A stretch of DNA of 64,000 bases, from positions 1 through 64,000 of the forward strand of contig ONIQ01000004.1 in NCBI GenBank assembly GCA_900317925.1. The letters are read 5' to 3'. This DNA is from an uncultured Bacteroidales bacterium. Lineage in GTDB: Bacteria; Bacteroidota; Bacteroidia; Bacteroidales; UBA932. Position numbers and translations under genes: made by a program. Under the pieces are notes generated by a model. That model made no database searches and was not told the DNA's origin. It saw nothing but the letters and a program-made list of their open reading frames with translations. Below, piece after piece: positions 27,125 to 36,700 of this stretch (position 1 is the stretch's first letter; every line of letters starts with the position of its first letter).

Positions 27125-27153
27125 AAAAAGGGCCGGCCCGGAAGGGCCAGCCC
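27125..27153 (-). terminator. Terminator immediately after rpsC
   Basis: On the minus strand GGGCTGGCCC (27153-27144), loop TTCC, and GGGCCGGCCC (27139-27130) form a 10-bp stem followed by TTTTT (27129-27125). It ends the L3-S3 transcript, confirming that the S10 cluster is transcriptionally cut here. Confidence 0.93.
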
Positions 27154-27177
27154 TGAAAGTGCTTGTCTAGGGGAAGA

Positions 27178-27933
27178 CTACTTGGCGTCGCGATCGTTAC
27201 GACGGCCGCCACGGCCGCCACGACGACCCCGGTCTCCGCCGCGGCCTGCGCCACGGTTGGAGCTGGAAGCCTGGGCTGCGGACACGCCCGCATTCGGGGT
27301 CAGGTCCTGCTTGCCATACTTCTCGCCGTTGCAAATCCACACCTTGATGCCGAGGGCACCGACTTTCGTGCGGGCGACTGCCAGCGCGTAGTCGATATCG
27401 GCACGGAAGGTATGAAGCGGCGTACGGCCTTCCTTGAACATCTCGCTGCGAGCCATTTCGGCGCCGCCGACACGGCCGCTGATCTGGACCTTGATACCCT
27501 CGGCACCAACACGCATTGCAGTGGCGATAGCCATCTTGATGGCGCGGCGATAGGATACACGGCCTTCGATCTGACGGGCGATGGAGTCTGCCACGATATT
27601 GGCATCGGTCTCCGGACGCTTTACCTCGTAGATGTTGATCTGGACATCCTTCTTGGTCACCTTCTTCAGCTCTTCTTTGAGCTTATCGACCTCCTGACCG
27701 CCCTTGCCGATGATAACACCCGGACGGGCTGCCTGAATGGTCACGGTGATGAGCTTCAGGGTGCGCTCGATCACAATCTTGGAAAGGCTGGCCTTGGCCA
27801 GACGATTGGTCAAATACTTACGGATTTCGAAATCCTCGGCGATCTTCTCGGCATAATTACCACCGATCCAGTTAGAGTCCCAACCACGGGTGATACCGAT
27901 TCTATTGCTGATTGGATTAGTTTTCTGTCCCAT
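27178..27933 (-). CDS. rpsC: Ribosomal protein S3
   Basis: 251 residues. [22 protein letters not shown] is followed by a KH domain (about 45-120, [13 protein letters not shown] is its GxxG loop) and the S3 C-terminal domain. A C-terminal tail of Arg/Gly/Asp repeats ([13 protein letters not shown]) of about 35 residues extends past the usual end. It forms the mRNA entry site of the 30S. A GAGGAG site lies 7 bases upstream. In the usual order rplP would follow; here a terminator does. Confidence 0.99.
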   Translation of the reverse strand: MGQKTNPISNRIGITRGWDSNWIGGNYAEKIAEDFEIRKYLTNRLAKASLSKIVIERTLKLITVTIQAARPGVIIGKGGQEVDKLKEELKKVTKKDVQINIYEVKRPETDANIVADSIARQIEGRVSYRRAIKMAIATAMRVGAEGIKVQISGRVGGAEMARSEMFKEGRTPLHTFRADIDYALAVARTKVGALGIKVWICNGEKYGKQDLTPNAGVSAAQASSSNRGAGRGGDRGRRGGRGGRRNDRDAK

Positions 27934-27937
27934 AATT

Positions 27938-28357
27938 TTACTCCTCTACTGTTGCGGTTTTCTTAACATCGAGAACGACGGTGATGTGATTCGAACGCTT
28001 GCGGATGCGACCGGCGCGGCCCTGAGGGCACGGACGGATGCGCTTCAGCGTGCGGCCTTCGCCCACCATGATCGTCTTCACATAGACATTGCCGTTGTCG
28101 AGCTCCTTGGACTGATCCGGATTCTTCTTCTCCCAGTTGTCAATGGCGCTGCGGAGGAGTTTCTCCAGACGGACCGACGCTTCTCTCTTCGAGAAGTGAA
28201 GGAGGTCGAGTGCACGGTTAACCTCTACACCTCTGACTGTGTCAGCCACAAGACGCATCTTGCGCGGAGATGTAGGGACATCATTCAGTTTGGCTATCGC
28301 GGTGTTCCGCTTGGCCTCTTTCAGCCTGTCGGCCATTTCTTTTTTACGTTTACCCAT
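27938..28357 (-). CDS. rplV: Ribosomal protein L22
   Basis: 139 residues with an N-terminal basic extension of about 22 residues before the conserved [20 protein letters not shown]. The beta-hairpin that lines the exit tunnel and carries macrolide-resistance positions is in the [20 protein letters not shown] region. A Shine-Dalgarno AAGGAG lies 8 bases upstream. It is 4 bp from rpsC. Confidence 0.99.
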   Translation of the reverse strand: MGKRKKEMADRLKEAKRNTAIAKLNDVPTSPRKMRLVADTVRGVEVNRALDLLHFSKREASVRLEKLLRSAIDNWEKKNPDQSKELDNGNVYVKTIMVGEGRTLKRIRPCPQGRAGRIRKRSNHITVVLDVKKTATVEE

Positions 28358-28378
28358 AATGCAATCTCCTTAGGTGTA

Positions 28379-28651
28379 TTACTTCTTGTTATTGCCAGAG
28401 TGTCCGCGGAACGTACGCGTCGGGGCGAACTCACCCAGCTTGTGACCCACCATGTTCTCAGTCACGTAAACGGGAATAAACTTATTACCGTTATGAACTG
28501 CGATCGTGTGGCCGACAAAGTCAGGGGAGATCATGCTGGCGCGAGACCACGTCTTGACAACCTCTTTCTTCTTGCTACCATCATTCATAGCAAGAACCCT
28601 CTTCTCCAGGGCTTCCTGGATATATGGACCTTTTCTTAAAGAACGACTCAT
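28379..28651 (-). CDS. rpsS: Ribosomal protein S19
   Basis: 90 residues starting [15 protein letters not shown], with the family motif [19 protein letters not shown]. It is a 30S head protein bound to S13. It lies between rplB and rplV in the S10 order. Confidence 0.99.
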   Translation of the reverse strand: MSRSLRKGPYIQEALEKRVLAMNDGSKKKEVVKTWSRASMISPDFVGHTIAVHNGNKFIPVYVTENMVGHKLGEFAPTRTFRGHSGNNKK

Positions 28652-28673
28652 AATCTCTAAAGTTTAATTCCGT

Positions 28674-29498
28674 TTATTTCTTTCTTCTTTCAATGATGAA
28701 CTTGTTGGAAGTCGCCTTAGGATTGCGCGTCTTGTAGCCCTTTGCAGGCAGACCCTTACGGGAACGCGGATGTCCACCGGAAGCACGGCCTTCACCACCA
28801 CCCATCGGGTGATCGTGCGGGTTCATGACAACACCACGGTTGTGAGGGCGGCGACCCAGCCAGCGGCTGCGACCAGCCTTACCCGACGACTCCAGGTTGT
28901 GATCTGCGTTGGACACGGTGCCCACGGTAGCGCGGCAGGAAACCAACACCATACGGGTCTCACCGGAAGGGAGACGGAGAACGGCGTGGTTGCCTTCACG
29001 GGCGGCCAGCTGAGCGAACGTACCGGCGGAACGTGCCATAGCGGCACCCTGACCGGGACGGAGCTCGATGTTGTGGACGAGCGTACCAACCGGAATTTCA
29101 GAGAGAGGGAGCGCGTTGCCCACCTCCGGAGCGACACCGCTACCGGAAGCGATAACCTGACCGACCTTGATGCCGGCAGGGGCGATGATGTACTTCTTCA
29201 CGCCATCTTCATACTCGACCAGGGCGATGCGGGCGCTGCGGTTCGGATCGTACTCGATGGTCAGAACCTTGGCGGTGCAGTCATCCTTCGTGCGGAGGAA
29301 GTCGATGACACGGTACATTTTCTTGTGACCGCCACCGATATAACGCATGGTCATCTGACCCGTGTTATTACGGCCACCGGTCCTCTTAAGCGGCTCGAGA
29401 AGGGCCTTGTGAGGCTTCTTGCAGGTGATCTCGTCAAAAGCGCTGATCGCCATGTTCCTCGTACCCGGGGTAGTGGGTTTGAATTTACGAATTGCCAT
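28674..29498 (-). CDS. rplB: Ribosomal protein L2
   Basis: 274 residues, the usual length. The signature near the peptidyl transferase centre, [18 protein letters not shown], contains the key His. An AGGAGG site (29507-29512) lies 8 bases upstream of the ATG. It lies between rplW and rpsS. Confidence 0.99.
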   Translation of the reverse strand: MAIRKFKPTTPGTRNMAISAFDEITCKKPHKALLEPLKRTGGRNNTGQMTMRYIGGGHKKMYRVIDFLRTKDDCTAKVLTIEYDPNRSARIALVEYEDGVKKYIIAPAGIKVGQVIASGSGVAPEVGNALPLSEIPVGTLVHNIELRPGQGAAMARSAGTFAQLAAREGNHAVLRLPSGETRMVLVSCRATVGTVSNADHNLESSGKAGRSRWLGRRPHNRGVVMNPHDHPMGGGEGRASGGHPRSRKGLPAKGYKTRNPKATSNKFIIERRKK

Positions 29499-29511
29499 AA
29501 CTCAGTCCTCC

Positions 29512-29802
29512 TTAAACATTAGCGTAGAAATCGATCTTATCTTCGCCGGCGAGGGCGACATAAGCCTTCTTGTAATGGTTGGCGCGGCCCCGGAGGAGTC
29601 CGGCCTTCGTATAACGGGATTTCTTCTTGCCGTGATAGTTCACGGTATTGACCGAAGCGACGTTGACACCATACATCTGCTCGACGGCAGCCTTGATCTG
29701 GAGCTTATTCGCACCACGGTCCACGATGAAACCATACACATTGAGCTTCTCGCTCTGTGCGGTCATCTTCTCGGTCACGATAGGTTTGATAATAATTCCC
29801 AT
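29512..29802 (-). CDS. rplW: Ribosomal protein L23
   Basis: 96 residues beginning MGIIIKPIVTEKMTAQSEK. It binds at the tunnel exit and docks trigger factor and SRP. It lies 12 bp after rplD and 13 bp before rplB. Confidence 0.98.
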   Translation of the reverse strand: MGIIIKPIVTEKMTAQSEKLNVYGFIVDRGANKLQIKAAVEQMYGVNVASVNTVNYHGKKKSRYTKAGLLRGRANHYKKAYVALAGEDKIDFYANV

Positions 29803-29814
29803 ATCTTCGTCATT

Positions 29815-30444
29815 TTAGCGGTTGGCCCGGGCCGAGAGGACATCCTGTACGCCATCCACGAACACGAGCTTGTATGCGTTCATGACAGCATAAGTGTTGA
29901 TTTCGTCAACGGTGATGACCTTCACCTCGGGGAGGTTGCGGGAAGAGAGATAAATGTTGTCGGCGTTCTCAGGAAGCACGAAGAGAACCTTGCGGCCGTT
30001 AGCCTTGAGGTTGGCGAGAATGCGAAGGAATTCCTTGGTCTTGGGAGCGTCCATGGTGAACGGCTCCACCAGGGTGATGGCGTTCTCCTGGGCCTTGTAG
30101 GAAAGGGCGGAGAAGCGGGCCAGCGCCTTGAGCTTCTTGTTGAGTTTATACCGATAGTCGCGCGGCTTCGGGCCGTGGATGTTACCACCGCCAACGAAGG
30201 TACCCGCCTTCAGGGAGCCGTGACGTGCGCCACCGCCGCCTTTCTGGCGACCGAGCTTCTTGGTGGAATATGCAACCTCGCTGCGATCCTTCGTCTTGGC
30301 AGTGCCCTGACGCTGGTTGGCGAGATACTGGACGACATCCAGATAAATGGCATGGTCGTTGGGCTCGATTCCGAAAACCTTCTCATCGAGGACGACGGTC
30401 TTTCCGGATTCGGTACCGTCAATTTTCAAAACTTTCAATTCCAT
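29815..30444 (-). CDS. rplD: Ribosomal protein L4
   Basis: 209 residues. The tunnel-lining extended loop is recognisable (RQKGGGGARHGSLKAGTFVGG). L4 is the S10-operon autoregulator in enterobacteria. GGAGG (30453-30457) lies 8 bases upstream, inside the end of rplC. It is 3 bp from rplC. Confidence 0.99.
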   Translation of the reverse strand: MELKVLKIDGTESGKTVVLDEKVFGIEPNDHAIYLDVVQYLANQRQGTAKTKDRSEVAYSTKKLGRQKGGGGARHGSLKAGTFVGGGNIHGPKPRDYRYKLNKKLKALARFSALSYKAQENAITLVEPFTMDAPKTKEFLRILANLKANGRKVLFVLPENADNIYLSSRNLPEVKVITVDEINTYAVMNAYKLVFVDGVQDVLSARANR

Positions 30445-30447
30445 AGC

Positions 30448-31074
30448 CTACGCCTCCAAAATTACATAAGAACCCTTGGCTCCGGGAACGGAACCCTTTA
30501 CGACGAGAAGATTGTTCTCAGGGATAACCTTGACAACCTTGAGGTTGAACACCTTCACCCGCTCGTTGCCCATGTGGCCGGCCATGCGCATTCCCGGGAA
30601 AACGCGGGAAGGCCAGGACGATGCACCCATGGAACCGGGGTGACGGAGACGGTTGTGCTGGCCGTGGGTCTGGCCGCCTACACCGGCGAAACCATGACGC
30701 TTGACCACACCCTGGAAACCTTTACCTTTGGAAGTACCGACGACATCCACGAATTCCACACCTTCGACGATGATGTCGGAGAGGGAGACGGTGTCGCCTA
30801 GTTTCAGCTCCTGTGCGAAGTCGGCCTCAAACTCGACCAGCTTGCGCATAGGATTGGTTCCTGCCTTTTTGAAGTGCCCCTGGAGAGGCTTGCTGGTGTG
30901 TTTCTCGGTGATTTCGTCATAGGCAAGCTGGACGGCGGCATAACCATCTTTTTCAACCGTACGCAGTTGCGTGACAACACAGGGACCAGCCTCAATGACG
31001 GTGCATGGAATGTTTTTTCCATCAGCACCGAAAACGGAAGTCATTCCGATTTTCTTTCCAATTAATCCAGGCAT
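30448..31074 (-). CDS. rplC: Ribosomal protein L3
   Basis: 208 residues starting [16 protein letters not shown], with the L3 loop [20 protein letters not shown] near the peptidyl transferase centre. It is the first gene of this transcription unit. rpsJ (S10), which normally precedes it in Bacteroidales together with fusA, rpsG and rpsL, is absent, and dusB is divergent instead. Confidence 0.99.
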   Translation of the reverse strand: MPGLIGKKIGMTSVFGADGKNIPCTVIEAGPCVVTQLRTVEKDGYAAVQLAYDEITEKHTSKPLQGHFKKAGTNPMRKLVEFEADFAQELKLGDTVSLSDIIVEGVEFVDVVGTSKGKGFQGVVKRHGFAGVGGQTHGQHNRLRHPGSMGASSWPSRVFPGMRMAGHMGNERVKVFNLKVVKVIPENNLLVVKGSVPGAKGSYVILEA

Positions 31075-31134
31075 TGGTTTGTTAATTAATTGTTAATTAA
31101 TACTTTATATAAAACCGCGCATTTTTGCGGGCTG

Positions 31135-31200
31135 CAAAGATACGGATAAAAAATGAAATTAACAAAGTTTTCAACAAGTTACGGGTTTTTTGTACCTTTG
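31135..31200. promoter_or_regulatory. Divergent promoters for rplC (minus) and dusB (plus)
   Basis: Minus: TTTG (plus 31163-31166), about 20 bases, then TATCTTTG (plus 31135-31142), a perfect Bacteroidota match giving a roughly 55-base leader for rplC. Plus: TACCTTTG at 31193-31200, 8 bases before the dusB ATG, with no clear -33 element. Confidence 0.75.
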
Positions 31201-31208
31201 CCGTCAGA

Positions 31209-32243
31209 ATGAAAATCGGAAACATAGACCTGGGGGAAAAACCGGTTCTGCTGGCCCCGATGGAGGATGTTACGGACGCCTCCTTCCGCATCCTCTGCCG
31301 CGAGCAGGGGGCGGCCGCCGTCTATACCGAATTCGTCCCGTCGGACGGGTTGATCCGCGACGCCGCAAAGGCCATCGCCAAAATGAAAACCCTTCCCGAG
31401 GAGGCACCCGTCGGCATCCAAATATACGGGAACGATCCCGATGCGATGGTGGAAGCCGCCCGCATGGCCGATCATGCCGATGAAATCGTGGGCGGACACG
31501 GGTGCGACCTGGTGGACATCAACTTCGGATGCCCGGTCAGCAAGATCGCCGGACGCGGCGCCGGCAGCGGGATGATGCGCGAGCCCGACAAGATGGTCGA
31601 GATCACCCGCCGCATCGTGGAAGCCGTCCGCAAACCCGTCACCGTCAAGACCCGCCTGGGTTGGGACGATAACAGCAAAATCATCGTGGAACTGGCTGAA
31701 AGGCTGCAAGATGCCGGCATCAGCGCCCTCACCGTCCACGGCCGCACCCGCTGCCAGATGTACAAGGGCGAGGCCGACTGGACCCTGATCGGCGCGGTCA
31801 AAGCCAACCCCCGCATGCACATTCCCATCATCGGCAACGGTGACATTAATGATTCCGCACGCGCACGCGAAGCGTTCGACCGTTACGGGGTGGACGGGAT
31901 CATGGTTGCGCGCGCCAGCTACGGACGCCCGTGGATTTTCCGGGAAATCCGTGCGCTGCTGGATCGCGGAGAGACCATCGACCCGCCGGGCGTGCTGGAA
32001 CGGGTCGCCCTGGCCAAACGGCACCTGGGCCTGTCCCTGGACCTGAAAGGTCCTGTCCGGGGCGTGCTGGAGATGCGCCGCCACCTGAGCTGCTACTTCA
32101 AAGGCCTGCCGGAATTCAAAGAAACCCGCATCCGCCTGGTTACCGAAAAAGATCCCGGCGAAATCGTCCGCCTGCTGGATTATATCGCCGAAAGATGGGG
32201 AGAAACGCAACTTTATGCCGAAGAAAGCGTTTATGGATTATAA
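31209..32243 (+). CDS. dusB: tRNA-dihydrouridine synthase (DusB type)
   Basis: 344 residues. The FMN-binding TIM barrel starts MKIGNIDLGEKPVLLAPM. The catalytic Cys is in DINFGCPVSKI, and the FMN/tRNA motifs VKTRLGWD, VHGRTR and NGDIND follow. It reduces uridines in the tRNA D-loop. The start was chosen because the -7 box ends 8 bases upstream, so the mRNA is probably leaderless. Confidence 0.96.
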   Translation: MKIGNIDLGEKPVLLAPMEDVTDASFRILCREQGAAAVYTEFVPSDGLIRDAAKAIAKMKTLPEEAPVGIQIYGNDPDAMVEAARMADHADEIVGGHGCDLVDINFGCPVSKIAGRGAGSGMMREPDKMVEITRRIVEAVRKPVTVKTRLGWDDNSKIIVELAERLQDAGISALTVHGRTRCQMYKGEADWTLIGAVKANPRMHIPIIGNGDINDSARAREAFDRYGVDGIMVARASYGRPWIFREIRALLDRGETIDPPGVLERVALAKRHLGLSLDLKGPVRGVLEMRRHLSCYFKGLPEFKETRIRLVTEKDPGEIVRLLDYIAERWGETQLYAEESVYGL

Positions 32244-32250
32244 TTTTTAC

Positions 32251-32258
32251 TATCTTTG
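32251..32258 (+). promoter_or_regulatory. -7 box (TATCTTTG) for lpxK
   Basis: A perfect TAnnTTTG box lies just after the dusB stop and 17 bases before the lpxK ATG. There is no good TTG at the -33 spacing. Confidence 0.55.
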
Positions 32259-32275
32259 TACGATTTGATCAACCA

Positions 32276-33418
32276 ATGATAGAAAAAATCTTACTTTGGC
32301 CGTACTATTTTACCCTAAAACTTCGGCATTCCCTGTATGACAGGGGAATCTGGAAGTCTTTTAAGGTAGACGCTCCCACCATCTGCATCGGCAACATCAC
32401 CGCAGGTGGTACCGGCAAGACGCCGCATACGGAGATGATCCTGCGGACCTTGCAGCAGAGCGAGGAGTGGGGGCTGAAGGAGATTGCGGTCCTGTCCCGC
32501 GGCCATCGGCGCAAGAGCCACGGCTTCCAACAGGTTACCAGCCAGGGTAGTTCCGCGATGTTCGGCGACGAGCCCCTGCAAATCAAAAAAAAATTCCCCG
32601 GAATCACCGTCGCCGTAGACCGCGACCGCGTGGAAGGCTGCCACTACCTGCTGCATCCCGAAACGCTCCAGACCGACAAGAACGCGCCCGGCGGCGACAA
32701 TCCCTTTCCCAAAGCCGATATCATCGTCCTGGACGATGCTTTCCAGCACCGGCGCCTGCAGGCCTACTACAACATCATCCTGGTGGATTATAACCGTCCG
32801 CTGTACAAAGACCATCTTCTTCCTTTCGGCCGCTTGCGCGACCTGCCGGAGCGTCTGGTACAGGCGGACGTCATCATTGTCACCAAGTGTCCGGCCTTTA
32901 TGGAGGATTGGGAGAAGATCCGCTGGGCCGAAACCTTGAACATCCGGGATTTCAGTCCCCTCTCGTGTACCGGAAAGAACGCCGAAAACAAGACCACGAC
33001 CGTCTTGTTCAGCACCATCCAGTATCAGCCGCTCGAACCCGTCTATGAAGATGGCGACGTGCGGTTTACTTATTCCAACCGGCTCATCCTCTTTACGGGC
33101 ATCGCCAAAGACACGCCCCTGCGGCGTTTCCTGAGCGACAAATACCATATTGTGAAGCGGTTCACCTTCCTGGACCATCACAAATATACGCGGCACGACA
33201 TTGCCGCCATCCGGAAAGCCACCCGCTACTGGCCTACCGCCGTGGTGGCCACCACCGAGAAAGACAGCCAGCGCGTCCTGGATTACAAACGCGTCCCCGC
33301 CGACCTGCGGCACCGCCTTTTCCAGATTCCCATCAGCGTCGCCTTCCTGTCCGAGCACGAAAAAGACGTCTTCGAGCGTACGCTTCTGGATGCCCTGCGC
33401 GCCTTCCCGGAGAAATAG
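32276..33418 (+). CDS. lpxK: Tetraacyldisaccharide 4'-kinase
   Basis: 380 residues. An N-terminal membrane-associated helix (LLWPYYFTLKLRH) precedes the P-loop NITAGGTGKTPH and the LDDAFQHRRL motif. It phosphorylates the lipid A disaccharide at the 4' position on the cytoplasmic face of the inner membrane. The start MIEKILLWPYYF is the family start. It is 32 bp downstream of dusB. Confidence 0.96.
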   Translation: MIEKILLWPYYFTLKLRHSLYDRGIWKSFKVDAPTICIGNITAGGTGKTPHTEMILRTLQQSEEWGLKEIAVLSRGHRRKSHGFQQVTSQGSSAMFGDEPLQIKKKFPGITVAVDRDRVEGCHYLLHPETLQTDKNAPGGDNPFPKADIIVLDDAFQHRRLQAYYNIILVDYNRPLYKDHLLPFGRLRDLPERLVQADVIIVTKCPAFMEDWEKIRWAETLNIRDFSPLSCTGKNAENKTTTVLFSTIQYQPLEPVYEDGDVRFTYSNRLILFTGIAKDTPLRRFLSDKYHIVKRFTFLDHHKYTRHDIAAIRKATRYWPTAVVATTEKDSQRVLDYKRVPADLRHRLFQIPISVAFLSEHEKDVFERTLLDALRAFPEK

Positions 33419-33477
33419 CCCTCCATCGTGGGCAGTTCAGAACTGGGAAGGGTTTCCTTGGGACATATAACGGCTAA

Positions 33478-33531
33478 TTTTGTCCAAATACTGCAATTCT
33501 GTAGCATTTGGGACAAAGAACCGCTTTTTTT
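33478..33531 (+). terminator. Possible terminator of lpxK
   Basis: TTTTGTCCAAATACT (33478-33492) can pair imperfectly with AGCATTTGGGACAAA-type sequence (33503-33517). A run of T (33524-33531) follows after a six-base gap. The gap and the bulges make this only a candidate. Confidence 0.4.
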
Positions 33532-33594
33532 GTCCAGAAACAGAGCCGAGGAGGGCGGAGGTGGCGGGATGGCCGGAGCCCGACCAGAAGCGGG

Positions 33595-33694
33595 GCGGGG
33601 CGGCATGAGGCGACATGCCACCCCCGGCTAGGGGGTGCCTGAGAAGCGAACACACATGTGCTGGGAGGGCAGGCGGGGGTCGCCGGTGCCGCTC
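33595..33694. repeat. Dispersed structured repeat, copy 2
   Basis: 33595-33641 is identical to 525-571 and 33666-33694 to 595-623, same orientation. Both copies lie a short distance beyond the terminator of a minus-strand gene. Confidence 0.85.
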
Positions 33695-33746
33695 TGACCC
33701 GCGATGGCAAAGGAGGAAACCTTCGCGGACGGAAGGGAAAGAGACC

Positions 33747-33777
33747 AAAAAGGGACCGGCCCGGAGGGGTCGGTCCC
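33747..33777 (-). terminator. Terminator of the large lipoprotein gene
   Basis: On the minus strand GGGACCGACCC (33777-33767), loop CTCC, and GGGCCGGTCCC (33762-33752) form an 11-bp stem with one mismatch, followed by TTTTT. Confidence 0.9.
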
Positions 33778-33799
33778 GATTCGTATTCAGAAACTACAG

Positions 33800-36700
33800 C
33801 TATTTCATACTAATCTTGTTAGGAGCTACCATGACTTCTTCCGCAGAAGAAGAGAAAGCATAAGACTGTTGTTTCTTGTTTACCTTAGCCACAGCCACAG
33901 GAGCACTGTTAGGGACCGACACACGGGTGAAGCTAGTTAAAACAGACTTTACACCGCCCAAGAGACGATAACTATTCTTCCCATCTGCCGTAGTTATCTT
34001 GCATTGCCACTCATTCGTCGTAAGATGGCCTGCCTTATCTAGGAATAAATCAACCCCCATATCCTGACGGGAACCCTTCCAAAGAACAGGAGCATCAGGG
34101 CCGGCCCAATACATAGTTTGACCACCCGGAACCGTAACTTCTCCAGTCTTGGTATTGAAATAACCATAAATCGGACCATATTCCGCTGTTACCGTGAGGT
34201 TAAACGCCGATTTTTCTGTCTCACAAACGATAGAAGTGATTCTAAAATCACCCTGGAGTTCATCATTTGTTTCCTCAATGACAATGGTATAATAATTATT
34301 GCTCTCACCCCACTGCCAAGCACTTCCATTGTACCAAGCGATGTACATGTTATTGGACTTGTATGTACCAAGAAGATCGGCCAGCGTCCAACCAGCATCA
34401 TCATTGGGATTCACATATTTGAACGAACCCGCTCCCTCCACTTCACGAATAGCCACATCAGAAATACCTTCAGCAGGGACAGTTGTGTAGAAGACTGAAT
34501 AATCTCCCGTCTCAGGATTGTCAGGAAGGGCGACATCAATGTCTCCGGACGTTGTCGCGGTAGTCACCTTGGACCCTTCCGCCATGGCAACTTTTGCCGC
34601 TGTAGCATTTGCGGCTATCACAAGCTTAACAGCAGACAAGTCGGACCCCAAAATGACATTCACTTTAGCCTTGGCGGTTTCTGGCGTATCATCAGTAATC
34701 TCGACATACTTAACCGTTGCAGTAATATCAACCAGCGAGGTGGCACCCGGGAAGACAATCTGAATAAGACCATCATCATCAATGTAGTTCGAACCAGTCC
34801 AATAACCGGATTTCGGCCAATAGAAGACCGGAGCAATAGCGATGTTAGCAGGCGTTGTGCCATCAGCGAGATACTTCATCACATAATTCCGGCCATAACC
34901 GAAATTATTGCTCTTTGGACTTATACAGGTCGTTGCTTCAGCATAGGCAGGATAATACACGCCCGTGCAGAAATCATCAAAGTCAATGTAACCGCCAGTC
35001 TGGACATAAACATCCACGAATTCAGACGGTGCCGTCACAGTGGCACTAGGAGTATATGAGAAAGCCGTTGCTGCAGCACCATAAGGATCCACCAAGCGAT
35101 AGTGACCAGGTTCTGCAGTATTAGCAAGGATTTCGACATCCACAAGGGCATCTTCCGTTGCTTTTGAACCCATATAATTCCAATTGAAGTTATCCACGAA
35201 CTTACCAGTTCCTAAAGATACCCACTCATCCGTCCGGTTATACTTAATTTCCTCAGATGAAATCATTCTCGCCATCGCCTGGTTGAAAGAGGCGTCCAAA
35301 GAAGCCTTACCGAAGATGTAATACGAACCGGATTTGGCATCCGCAGGGAAGTTAACATTAACCGAAGAAGTCTCTGTCACCTTCACCACATTGGTACCTG
35401 CACTAAAAGCAGCCTCAGCAGCTTCTGCATTGGCAGCGACTACGATATCGATAGCCTGAACGTCTTTACCCACCTTTACATTGGCTTTGGCAATGGGCTG
35501 AGCCGGCGTTTCGTCTACCATAGAATCAAATTCCACTTCATAGGTCAGGTCAAAAAGATTCTCCTCACCCGGGAAGAGTAACTGGACAACACTATTCTTC
35601 AACAGATAAGCGTTAGACGCAGAACCCTTACCAGCATCCGGATCGGTCAGCCAGAAATACCGGGGAGCCAGCTGAAGGGCAGCGGGGGTCGTACCATCTG
35701 TCGCATACTTCGCTACAATATTCGCAACATAATAATCTTCCGTAGGGAACGTTGTATACCAACGGGCAGGGTGGGCAATAAAAGGATCCACCCCATACTT
35801 GGTATTCACAATACCCGTATTGTGTTTCTCGAAATTAACCAGACCCGGAATCGTAGTCTTTATGTTGCCGAGCGTGGAGCCTACCGGGAGAACAGTAATC
35901 GTCAAATAGTCATCCGGGCCATATGCAGTTGAAGGTATCGTGTAATCAAAAGCAGCGGCCGCGGCACCATAAGGATTAACGACACGATAAACTCCTTCCC
36001 CGTTGGTCTCAATCTGAACGTCAACCGTCTTGGTAATATCCCAACCAGTATCCGCCCATACTTTGGTATCGATAAATTTACCAGCACCTACCGGCGTCCA
36101 GTCATATTTGGCCTTAAGCGGAGCGATTTCAACAACCTTGTTAGGCTCAACGACAATATCTTTGGTCGTAGTAGTCTGGAACAAAACATTGTCATTCTCA
36201 TCTTCGATCATAACGTTGCATCCCGCTTTGATCGTACCAACAGGGATCGGGATAACAACCTCTGCCGTACCATCCGACTTGCGTACGAACTCATGCCACA
36301 TATAATCGCGGGCATAAGAAGCTACAGGTATTACGTTGGTCATTTCATAATAAGGGTTTTCGTTCAGGAAGAAGTAACCACTAATCTTTTCTCCCGTGGT
36401 CTTCAGGTGAACGAATGAGGCCTTCTCGTCCAAATCCGTAAAGGAGAACTTGATCAAACCGGTAGCCGTCGAAAACTTGAACGATCCATCTTTCTGCGCA
36501 ATTCCCACCATCGGAGTATAACTATACGGATCACGGCCTTCCTCATAATAGGTAGTAGGAAGGAAGGTGTATGTCTTGCCCGATAACGTTTGAGGGGAAC
36601 TTTCAGCCGGATAGAAAGCGATCGAGTTAGGACGATAGCCGTCTTTCACCTCTCCGGTAAATTCAGACGTAGCAGCCGTCGATTTTGCATAAAATTTTAC

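Larger units (their letters stand above)
26744..27177. other. Gene-free junction between the inserted block and rpsC
   Basis: It holds an inverted repeat, four units of the 52-bp repeat and the rpsC terminator. No gene is seen. A clear promoter for the operon starting at 26743 could not be identified; a TAAATTGC-like box on the minus strand is one base off. Confidence 0.75.
33419..33799. other. Gene-free stretch between lpxK and the large lipoprotein gene
   Basis: It holds a possible lpxK terminator, the second copy of the dispersed structured repeat and the lipoprotein gene's terminator. No gene is seen. Confidence 0.8.

Noticed and set aside
11491..27177. Mobile element insertion as the cause of the S3-L16 gap
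   Set aside because: No transposase, integrase, phage gene or attachment site is present; the genes are ordinary housekeeping and follow known Bacteroidota neighbourhoods such as ftsX-DUF3098-uppP.
25589..27391. 600-codon open frame antisense to the Tat oxidoreductase
   Set aside because: It runs through the opposite strand of a clear gene and the repeat array and has no recognisable domains.
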